A DNA stretch of 6,959 bases, from the NCBI GenBank assembly GCA_022826515.1, contig JAJDUT010000106.1, positions 1 to 6,959 of the forward strand, in the 5' to 3' direction. Below are positions 1 to 5,595 of the stretch, in pieces. Below the pieces are notes generated by a model. The model was not told the origin of the DNA. It searched no databases and saw only the letters and a program-made list of their open reading frames with translations. Made by a program: the position numbers and the translations under genes. Origin of the DNA: Candidatus Latescibacterota bacterium. GTDB lineage: Bacteria; Latescibacterota; UBA2968; UBA8231. Within the stretch, counting starts at the first letter, position 1. The number at the start of each line of letters is the position of its first letter.

Positions 1-285
1 CAGGGCCGGTACGAGCGCTATGGTTCGTACCCAAAGAACGCTGTCAAGAGCAGATTCAAATTGCAAAGAGAGATTGAAGCGGCGCTGCGAGCCGGTGAGA
101 AGCGAGTGTTCACTGACATCGCGTTTGTCACCGAAGAGCCGGCCGAGTTCGCCGGTTCGGAAGGGCCGAGTTGCACTCCTTTCTTCTGTCGGCTGGTCTG
201 GGATCCAGAGCGGGCGATGTGGCGCTTTGTCGAAGTCTTCTACACCTCCGAACGGCCGAATCCCTTTCTATTCTCGGCCATCTAA
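1..285 (+). CDS. C-terminal fragment of an unrecognised protein (5' end outside window)
   Basis: The frame is open from the first base to a TAA stop at 283-285, giving 94 codons with no start that must be used, so the gene most likely begins upstream of the window. A TTG at 61 could start a 74-residue protein, but there is no clear ribosome binding site before it and the residues before it look equally protein-like. The fragment mixes charged, helix-like sequence (KLQREIEAALRAGEKRV) with an aromatic C-terminal part containing CRLVWDPERAMWRFVEVFY and ending LFSAI. No signal peptide, membrane segment or catalytic motif is visible. I do not recognise the family and assign no function. An overlapping 146-codon frame from 20 to 460 is arginine- and serine-rich and runs through the terminator, so it was not preferred. 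An intrinsic terminator follows 84 bases after the stop, consistent with this being the last gene of its transcript. Confidence 0.6.
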   Translation, partial: QGRYERYGSYPKNAVKSRFKLQREIEAALRAGEKRVFTDIAFVTEEPAEFAGSEGPSCTPFFCRLVWDPERAMWRFVEVFYTSERPNPFLFSAI

Positions 286-369
286 CCGGCCCTTCTATTG
301 CGCTTTCACGCCAACTTTCACAACTATCGATTTGCGGGCCCTGATAACCAGCAACGAACGGCAAAAGAG

Positions 370-414
370 TTGCGGCGGACGGATTGACCCAACACCGTCC
401 GCCGCAATTTTTTT
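370..414 (+). terminator. Intrinsic (Rho-independent) terminator, copy 1
   Basis: A perfect 13-bp stem, TTGCGGCGGACGG at 370-382 pairing with CCGTCCGCCGCAA at 395-407, encloses a 12-base loop and is followed at once by seven T residues (408-414). This is a textbook intrinsic terminator on the + strand and would end transcription from the partial gene upstream. Its core is repeated almost exactly at 2509-2551. In both places the conserved sequence continues downstream towards the next gene but not upstream, so the hairpin seems to belong to the downstream leader cassette. An A-run before the stem is lacking, so efficient action on the - strand is not expected. Confidence 0.9.
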
Positions 415-441
415 GCGAGCTGACGTTACGCATCCTTATGT
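372..441 (+). repeat. Leader cassette block I, copy 1 (terminator plus downstream 27 bases)
   Basis: This 70-base block matches 2509-2578 at 68 of 70 positions by direct comparison. The differences are A387 versus C2524 in the hairpin loop and G415 versus A2552 just after the T tract. The conserved part past the terminator reads CGAGCTGACGTTACGCATCC and then TTATGT. Conservation of non-coding bases after the terminator implies a role there, such as a promoter or other control site, or a recent copying event. No convincing -35/-10 pair could be picked out by eye. The match to the second copy stops at about 441, where 158 extra bases begin, and resumes with block II. Confidence 0.88.
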
Positions 442-470
442 CGCGTCTGGTGTTTGTTGACCTTCCTAGA

Positions 471-552
471 GTCATTCCCGCGCAAGCGGGAATCCAGCCC
501 GCGCCCTAGCCTCAAACGGGCATTTCTGGATGCCTGCGGAAGCAGGCATGAC
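471..552. repeat. 82-bp paired-hairpin palindromic element (REP/MITE-like)
   Basis: The element starts GTCATTCCCGC and ends GCAGGCATGAC, and the outer 27 bases on each side form an imperfect inverted repeat (471-497 against 526-552). Each arm is itself a hairpin: ATTCCCGC/GCGGGAAT (474-481 with 486-493, loop GCAA) and ATGCCTGC/GCAGGCAT (530-537 with 542-549, loop GGAA). The inner ends ATCCAG (492-497) and CTGGAT (526-531) also pair. The middle (498-525) is unpaired. Repeats beginning GTCATTCCCGC and carrying GCGGGAATCCAG are widespread interspersed elements in many bacteria and resemble the dRS3-type repeats of Neisseria; that link is from general knowledge. No coding capacity is evident, and no transposase is present in the window. 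It could be a non-autonomous mobile repeat or a structured RNA or protein-binding site. Confidence 0.75.
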
Positions 553-599
553 AAAGGCGGCGTAACATCAGTTCCTAATTTGAACGTCAAAATGCCGAT

Positions 600-639
600 T
601 CCTTATGTTTGAACAGCAGGGCCTCAAACCATCGGCGTT
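600..639 (+). repeat. Leader cassette block II, copy 1 (5' untranslated region)
   Basis: This 40-base block matches 2570-2609 at 38 of 40 positions. Differences are G620 versus A2590 and C636 versus A2606. The second one changes GGAG, which serves as the ribosome binding site in the downstream copy, to GGCG here. In this copy the block is followed by about 65 unique bases before a new ribosome binding site and the ATG at 718, so the ancestral binding site appears to have been lost and replaced. Its first nine bases, TCCTTATGT, repeat those at 433-441. Confidence 0.85.
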
Positions 640-702
640 TCCGTGTACGTCCAATCTACTCACGCATCGTCTCTGGGAAGAAGCCATCTCAAAATCCTTT
701 CT

Positions 703-709
703 AAAGGAG
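703..709 (+). promoter_or_regulatory. Ribosome binding site AAAGGAG that fixes the start at 718
   Basis: AAAGGAG lies seven bases before the ATG at 718-720, ideal spacing. It supports that start over the in-frame GTG at 643, which has no such site. A small inverted repeat, CCTT at 696-699 with AAGG at 704-707 around a four-base loop, overlaps the site and could mask it. This is a weak structure. Confidence 0.85.
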
Positions 710-717
710 TTCGCCTT

Positions 718-2466
718 ATGAAGTCTTTGATCGGCAGTCTCATCGGATTGATGCTGAACGTCAGCGTCGGTGCAGAACCCCTCCTTGAAGGCCAAGTGCG
801 CCTGTCATCTGGGCAGCCAGCCGTTGGAGTGCAGGTGCGGCTGTTTGATTTGAGCGATCTACGCCGGTTCGTTGGCACGACCACAGACGAAGTTGGGCAT
901 TTCGCGCTGCCGCTGCGAGCGTTCTCTACGGATAGGGGTGTAGCTCTGCCGACCGACTTTGCGCTAGGGCAGAACTATCCCAATCCATTCAATCCTTCCA
1001 CCATCATTCCCTACCAAATACCCACCTCTACCCATGTGCGCTTGGAAGTGTTCAATATGCTGGGACAGCACTTGGCAACATTAGTGGATGGGGAACGGTC
1101 GGCGGGAGTATATACGGCGCAATGGGATGGGACAGATGCAGCGGGGCAGGCGGTGGGAGCGGGAGTATATATCTATCGGCTAAGCAGCGGCGGACTGATG
1201 GTTAGTCAGCGAATGGTGCTAGTTGACGGGCAGGCCGGAGTGCCAAGGGCTGGGGTGGCTCCAGAACCAATGCTGTCGGTGATAGCAAGTTCGATGGAAG
1301 CAGATAGCCCGGTCTATGGATTGACCGTCACCGGCGAGGGGCTAGTCGCGTATGTGGACCCGGGCTTTCGAGTGGTGGTTGATGGAACCTCTATTGTAGT
1401 CGAACGGTACGAAGGCGTTCCGCGCATGAAGCGCGTTGCGAACGGTATTTTGGGGGATGTGAACAACGATGGCCAAGTCGATGGCTCCGATGTGCTGTAT
1501 GTGCTGCTGTACAGCGGAGATCCGTCTATTGTTCTTCCCGACAACGGCGATATTTCCCTCGGCGATGTAAATCAAGATGGTACGGTCGATTTCGCCGACG
1601 CCGTACTCATTGCTAGGTACATCAACGATCCATCCCATCCCACGTTGCCCACAGGGATCGGCACTCCTGCGGGACCAGTTCCCGCCTTGTCCCGGATGTA
1701 CTGGACAGACTGGAGATTGCAGAAAATTCGACGCGCCGATTTGGATGGATCCAACATCAAAACCATCGTCACCGGATTGGACACCCCAGACGGCATTGCC
1801 CTAGATGTGGATGAGGGCAAGATATACTGGGCAGACTTGAACGCGCATAAGATCCAACGCGTCGATTTGGATGGATCCAACATCAAAACCATCGTCACCG
1901 GAGGGATCACTCCAAACGGCATCGCCTTGGATGCGAATGGGGATAAGATATACTGGGCGGACCCGGTTAGAGATAAGATTCAGCGTGCTAACTTAGACGG
2001 CTCCAACATCGAAACCCTCGTCACCAGATTGGAACCAGACGGCATCGCCTTGGACGTGGATAGGGGTAAGATATACTGGGTGAACAGAGGCCCGGGTACT
2101 ATCCAGCGTGCCAATCTAGACGGCTCCGAAGTCGAAACCCTCGTTACCGAGTTGGCCGATCCAGGAGGCATCGCTTTGGACGTGGCGGGGGGCCAGATGT
2201 ACTGGATGGACGCGGACACGGGAAGCATATATCGTGCTAACTTAGACGGCTCCAATATCGAAACCCTCATCACCGGATTGGACACTCCAAACGGCATCGC
2301 CTTGGACGTGGATAGGGGTAAGATATACTGGACGGACGAAGCCGTCTGGGTGGACAGCAGGGGCCGGGGTACTATTCAACGCGCCAATCTAGACGGCTCC
2401 GAAGTCGAAACCCTCGTTACCGGAGAGAGCATACGCCTGTCATACGGCATCGTCCTCGGCCCTTAG
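718..2466 (+). CDS. Secreted multidomain protein: sorting-like module, dockerin-like repeat and six-bladed YWTD propeller
   Basis: The 582-residue protein starts at ATG 718, chosen for its ribosome binding site and signal peptide (MKSLIGSLIGLMLNVSVGA, likely cut after A19). Residues 20-75 resemble a carboxypeptidase-regulatory-like beta domain. Residues 80-156 carry ALGQNYPNPFNPST and end GAGVYIYRLSSGG, the signature of FlgD-Ig-like / type IX type A sorting modules, which normally sit at the C-terminus. Residues 242-310 hold two dockerin-like calcium loops, DVNNDGQVDGSD (247-258) and DVNQDGTVDFAD (283-294). Residues 325-582 are six LDL-receptor YWTD repeats (tyrosines at 328, 370, 412, 453, 495, 537; 41-42 residue spacing), each with an LDGS turn and a GIALD strand; the last ends GIVLGP. 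Such propellers bind proteins or glycans, and no catalytic residue is visible. An extracellular binding, adhesion or scaffold role is inferred. Terminators flank the gene, so it is probably transcribed alone. Confidence 0.92.
   Translation: MKSLIGSLIGLMLNVSVGAEPLLEGQVRLSSGQPAVGVQVRLFDLSDLRRFVGTTTDEVGHFALPLRAFSTDRGVALPTDFALGQNYPNPFNPSTIIPYQIPTSTHVRLEVFNMLGQHLATLVDGERSAGVYTAQWDGTDAAGQAVGAGVYIYRLSSGGLMVSQRMVLVDGQAGVPRAGVAPEPMLSVIASSMEADSPVYGLTVTGEGLVAYVDPGFRVVVDGTSIVVERYEGVPRMKRVANGILGDVNNDGQVDGSDVLYVLLYSGDPSIVLPDNGDISLGDVNQDGTVDFADAVLIARYINDPSHPTLPTGIGTPAGPVPALSRMYWTDWRLQKIRRADLDGSNIKTIVTGLDTPDGIALDVDEGKIYWADLNAHKIQRVDLDGSNIKTIVTGGITPNGIALDANGDKIYWADPVRDKIQRANLDGSNIETLVTRLEPDGIALDVDRGKIYWVNRGPGTIQRANLDGSEVETLVTELADPGGIALDVAGGQMYWMDADTGSIYRANLDGSNIETLITGLDTPNGIALDVDRGKIYWTDEAVWVDSRGRGTIQRANLDGSEVETLVTGESIRLSYGIVLGP
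1738..2422 (+). repeat. DNA-level internal repeats encoding the YWTD propeller blades
   Basis: The blade-coding units are nearly identical as DNA as well as protein. Blades 1 and 2 share 39 identical bases (1738-1776 and 1864-1902, 126 bases or 42 codons apart). Blades 3 and 5 share 39 identical bases (2041-2079 and 2293-2331, 252 apart). Blades 4 and 6 share 40 identical bases (2110-2149 and 2383-2422, 273 apart, because blade 6 has seven extra codons around EAVWVDSR). The pattern, 1 like 2, 3 like 5 and 4 like 6, suggests tandem duplication of a two-blade unit. Such repeats can recombine, and they are a risk for assembly errors. Confidence 0.85.
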
Positions 2467-2508
2467 CTTGCGACTATCCCGGTCCATGCCGACCAACGCC
2501 TAATAACC

Positions 2509-2551
2509 GCGGCGGACGGATTGCCCCAACACCGTCCGCCGCAATTTTTTT
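2509..2551 (+). terminator. Intrinsic (Rho-independent) terminator, copy 2
   Basis: GCGGCGGACGG at 2509-2519 pairs perfectly with CCGTCCGCCGC at 2532-2542 around a 12-base loop, and a seven-T tract follows at 2545-2551 after AA. It lies 42 bases after the stop of the YWTD propeller gene and should end that transcript, separating it from the dehydrogenase/hydrolase pair. The stem is 11 bp against 13 bp in copy 1, because the two outer pairs are lost on the left side (CC in place of TT). Confidence 0.9.
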
Positions 2552-2603
2552 ACGAGCTGACGTTACGCATCCTTATGTTTGAACAGCAGAGCCTCAAACC
2601 ATC

Positions 2604-2607
2604 GGAG
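2604..2607 (+). promoter_or_regulatory. Ribosome binding site GGAG that fixes the start at 2615
   Basis: GGAG ends seven bases before the ATG at 2615-2617. It supports this start over the in-frame TTG at 2579, which would add twelve residues before the MKSLIGSLTG signal peptide. The equivalent position in the upstream leader copy reads GGCG (634-637). Confidence 0.8.
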
Positions 2608-2614
2608 TTGCTTT

Positions 2615-5590
2615 ATGAAGTCTTTGATCGGCAGTCTCACCGGCTTGATGTTGAGCGTCAGCGTCTGCACCGCGAGCGAAACCGAGCAACACTACTCGCC
2701 TCAAGAGCTAAAAGCGGCGAAAGCAAAACTGCGCGAACACAATCGGTTGTGGACATTCGAGGAGGGAGCCATACTCGGCCGCGAATGGACCAGCCGCGCA
2801 CCAGAGGACGCCGAGTTGAGGGCACTCTACGCGCGTCAGCTAGAGGGGCAGTTGGACGGGCACCGAGAAATCCTAGAGCAAGCCGACGCGATCTTGGCAC
2901 GGGAGCCGGACAACCCGTGGGGACTCTACGCGCAAGCACTCGCGTTTCTGGCGGACTGGCAGTATGCCGACGAGGCAGCCGAGTCCAGCTTGCGCGCTTG
3001 GGAGCTGGGGCCCCAGCCGGAGTTCGCCGCAGCATATCTTCAGGCGCTTCGATTCAGAAACGCGGAAGCGGGAATGGCATTTTTGGACTCCCTAGATGCG
3101 GCGACGCTCCAGCATCCCGAAGTCCTCCATGCCCGCGCGGAACTCGAGTACCGGGCACAGTACGCGCTGAGTGATCCCGCCTATGCAGACACGAGCCTCG
3201 CTACCTTGGCCGCGCTGCGAACGCGTTGGCCCGACCACGTCAGCGGCTACCTTAGCGCCGCGCAACAACTACACCGGTCCGACAAGCCGCAGGAAGCGCT
3301 CCCGCTGATCGAAGAGGCCATTCGTCTCTCCCCAAGCTCCGCGGATGTGCGCTACTTGCACTGGCAGATTCTCAACGAGACGGATCAGCTCCCCGCCGAC
3401 GAGCGCCGCGCCGCCATTGAGGCCAGCATCGCCGCGTACCGGCAGGCCGTGCCGGAGACCGTACGCGGCCTCGCCCTGCTCACCACGGCTTATAGAAATG
3501 TACTCGAGGACGAAGAGCAGGCCGCGGCGTTCGAGGCCAAGCTGATGGCGCTGGCTCCCGCGAGCCGACATGCGTCGCGGATCCACCAAGGGAAGTTCGA
3601 ACGGGAGTACCGACGATTACAGTCCGAGTTGGAGCGCATCGTCCGCCGGGACGCGCCCGAGTACCAAAATCGGCTTCGCCTCATCTGCGACGCGGCCTAT
3701 CAGTTCCTCGAAAAACCCCTCTACGACGACAGCTTCCGCGAGCAGCCATACCGAGCGCTCCTTAGTTCCCTAAGTGCCATGAACCCGGTTCCGGCCGAGG
3801 AACTCGCCGAGGCCGTGCGCGGCTTAGTCCGGTACGAGCGGCAGCCCAACCCGTACATAACGTACGGTGCCCTTATCTTGATGACCGACCGCACGCCCTA
3901 CGCCGAGGAGGCGGCCGAACTCGCTCAGGGCGTCATACAAGCCATGCTCGATAGAGCCGAAGAGGATACTCGGGGGGAGGGTCGGATGAACTTCTACTTG
4001 GGCTTCATCCACGACGCCCTCGGGTGGGCGCTCTACAAAGCAGGTCGCGTCGAGGAAGGCCGCAACGAGATTGAGCGGGCACTGAAGTTTTCGCCGGGAA
4101 ACACCCGTGCTCACTATCACTTAGGCCAGATGTTCGAGCACATGGCGACCGAGGCCGAGGCTCGGGATGCAGCCGACACTTGGCTCGACAAGGCGGCGGA
4201 CGCCTATCTCGCCGGCCTCGAAGTCCGAAGCTGGGGTCCCAACCCCTGCCAAGCGGCCTTAGCCGCGCTGTACGAGCGCCGACACGGCTCGCGCGAAGGG
4301 TTTGACGAGTATCTTGCCACACTCCGCGGCGAGGACGCTCCCAGTCAGATCCGCTTAACGCCCAAGATTGACCTCCACCTCGAACCAGTGCCGGTCGAAG
4401 GGCTCCCCGACCGCACGCTCAACCTCCCCCCCGGCTTCAAGGTCAAACTCTTCTCCGACCAAGTAGATAAAGCCCGCTTTATGGCATGGGACGACCACGG
4501 CGTCCTACACGTAGCAAACATGAAGCCTCGGCATACATGGGCCCCGGTCCCCGGTCGCCAAGGAACCGTATTGGCCCTCCCCGACAAAGACGGCGACGGT
4601 CGCGCCGACACCGTGTACAAAGCAGCCGATGACCTCAACTGGCCGCACAGCATCGCCTTCTACAAGGGGGCGCTCTTCGTCGCTGACGACGATGCCATTT
4701 ATCGCCTCGAAGACCGGGACGGGGACGGCTTCTACGAGGAGCGCACCGTCTTCGCCGAAGTGCCCGGTTTCATGGGGCGTCCTGTTGAGCACGTAACCCA
4801 TACGCTAATTTTCGACGAGTCCAACGACAAGCTCTACTTCCACATTTGCTCAGGTTGCGACGTCTGCCGCGAAGACGACCCGGAGCGCTCCACCGTCATG
4901 CAGATAAACACCGACGGCACGGGCCGACGGATCTATGCCGCTGGGTTGCGCAATGCCATCGGCCTCGCCTTGCACCCGACCACCGGGGAACTGTGGGCTG
5001 CCAACACCGGGCACGACCGCGAGGGTCGAGATCGGCCACCGGAGTGGATCACCCCCCTCCGCGATGGCGGCTTCTATGGCTGGCCGTTGGCGTACGGGGA
5101 CAAAGTCTGGACCGATTTCTCCTCCTACGGAAGGTCCATCTTGCCGCTGACCGCTGCCGATTCGCTGTTGGTTGCCAACATGGATACTCCAGCCGTCCTC
5201 ATCCCCGCCCACTTGGCCCCCATGGCGCTGCATTTCTACGAGCACGACCAGTTTCCTCCCCAGTACAAACACGCCGCGTTTGTCGCCTGCCGCGCGGGCG
5301 TCTTGGGCAACGACCCCGGCTACAAGGTCATGGTGCTCTTTGCCGAGCCGGATGGTTCCAACGCCCGCGTCGCCGATTTTCTCACCGGCTTCCGACTCGA
5401 TTCCAGCGAGGACAACGGGGATGCCGGATTGAGCGGGTTATTCGGTTTTTTCTCTTTTAGTTCCGCTAACGCGTGGGGTAAGCCGGTTGGGCTTACTACC
5501 GACGAGGCTGGACACCTCTATTTGACCAGCGACGAAGACACCCAAGCCATCTTCCGCATCGAGGCCAGCCCCCAAAATCCTAAACCCTGA
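2615..5590 (+). CDS. Secreted TPR-repeat / sorbosone-dehydrogenase-like (PQQ-type) propeller fusion protein
   Basis: This 991-residue protein starts at ATG 2615, preceded by GGAG. The signal peptide is MKSLIGSLTGLMLSVSVCTA, with cleavage probably near residue 20. Residues about 30-580 are alpha-helical with TPR-like repeats, clearest around 222-260 (LIEEAIRLSPSSADVRYL) and 467-510 (ALGWALYKAGRVEEGRNEIE). Residues about 600-985 form a propeller of the sorbosone / soluble glucose dehydrogenase type, beginning LNLPPGFKVKLFSD. Family hallmarks are NWPHSIAF (H678), GLRNAIGLALHPTTGELW (R779) and DGGFYGWP (817-824), which fit PQQ-binding and core strands. There are DxDGDG loops at 657 and 700, probably for calcium, and a CSGCDVC cluster (C745, C748, C751) followed by REDDPERS. 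Oxidation of a sugar or alcohol group in the periplasm or outside the cell is inferred. No PQQ biosynthesis genes are visible. The hydrolase gene follows after five bases, so the two are probably co-transcribed. Fusion to such a long TPR half is unusual for this family as I know it. Confidence 0.93.
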   Translation: MKSLIGSLTGLMLSVSVCTASETEQHYSPQELKAAKAKLREHNRLWTFEEGAILGREWTSRAPEDAELRALYARQLEGQLDGHREILEQADAILAREPDNPWGLYAQALAFLADWQYADEAAESSLRAWELGPQPEFAAAYLQALRFRNAEAGMAFLDSLDAATLQHPEVLHARAELEYRAQYALSDPAYADTSLATLAALRTRWPDHVSGYLSAAQQLHRSDKPQEALPLIEEAIRLSPSSADVRYLHWQILNETDQLPADERRAAIEASIAAYRQAVPETVRGLALLTTAYRNVLEDEEQAAAFEAKLMALAPASRHASRIHQGKFEREYRRLQSELERIVRRDAPEYQNRLRLICDAAYQFLEKPLYDDSFREQPYRALLSSLSAMNPVPAEELAEAVRGLVRYERQPNPYITYGALILMTDRTPYAEEAAELAQGVIQAMLDRAEEDTRGEGRMNFYLGFIHDALGWALYKAGRVEEGRNEIERALKFSPGNTRAHYHLGQMFEHMATEAEARDAADTWLDKAADAYLAGLEVRSWGPNPCQAALAALYERRHGSREGFDEYLATLRGEDAPSQIRLTPKIDLHLEPVPVEGLPDRTLNLPPGFKVKLFSDQVDKARFMAWDDHGVLHVANMKPRHTWAPVPGRQGTVLALPDKDGDGRADTVYKAADDLNWPHSIAFYKGALFVADDDAIYRLEDRDGDGFYEERTVFAEVPGFMGRPVEHVTHTLIFDESNDKLYFHICSGCDVCREDDPERSTVMQINTDGTGRRIYAAGLRNAIGLALHPTTGELWAANTGHDREGRDRPPEWITPLRDGGFYGWPLAYGDKVWTDFSSYGRSILPLTAADSLLVANMDTPAVLIPAHLAPMALHFYEHDQFPPQYKHAAFVACRAGVLGNDPGYKVMVLFAEPDGSNARVADFLTGFRLDSSEDNGDAGLSGLFGFFSFSSANAWGKPVGLTTDEAGHLYLTSDEDTQAIFRIEASPQNPKP

Positions 5591-5595
5591 ACTAA

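Larger units (their letters stand above)
2509..2614 (+). repeat. Leader cassette copy 2 (uninterrupted blocks I and II)
   Basis: Here blocks I (2509-2578) and II (2570-2609) run together, sharing the nine bases TCCTTATGT at 2570-2578, and lead directly to the ATG at 2615. The same blocks lie at 372-441 and 600-639 upstream of the YWTD propeller gene. The similarity continues into the coding sequence, with 47 of the first 51 bases after the ATG identical. A promoter for the dehydrogenase/hydrolase operon is expected between the T tract and about 2600, but none could be assigned with confidence. This copy probably reflects the original arrangement and copy 1 an interrupted form. Confidence 0.85.

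Noticed and set aside
20..460. 146-codon + strand frame overlapping the partial gene and terminator
   Set aside because: Composition is rich in R and S, it runs through the terminator hairpin, and the frame 1-285 has a more natural protein composition.
471..552. CRISPR-like repeat
   Set aside because: Only two non-identical palindromic arms with a 28-base middle; no regular repeat-spacer series and no cas genes.
643..717. Longer N-terminus for the YWTD propeller protein starting at GTG 643
   Set aside because: It would place 25 residues before a good signal peptide, lacks a ribosome binding site, and the ATG at 718 has AAAGGAG at ideal spacing.
955..1185. Proof that the organism has a type IX secretion system
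   Set aside because: The sorting-like module is internal, similar modules occur in lineages without a demonstrated type IX system, and no core component is in the window.
2549..2579. Promoter with TTTACG as -35 and TATGTT as -10 in the conserved leader
   Set aside because: The 19-base spacing and poor matches to consensus make it no better than chance; the -35 would overlap the T tract of the terminator.
2579..2614. Longer N-terminus for the dehydrogenase starting at TTG 2579
   Set aside because: The start lies in the conserved non-coding leader, and the ATG at 2615 has GGAG seven bases upstream followed by the shared signal peptide.
2521..3174. 217-codon + strand frame overlapping the leader and dehydrogenase start
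   Set aside because: It begins within the terminator hairpin and is an arginine-rich shadow of the TPR-coding frame.
2615..5590. Cytochrome c domain in the dehydrogenase protein
   Set aside because: No CxxCH haem-binding motif is present; the cysteine cluster reads CSGCDVC.
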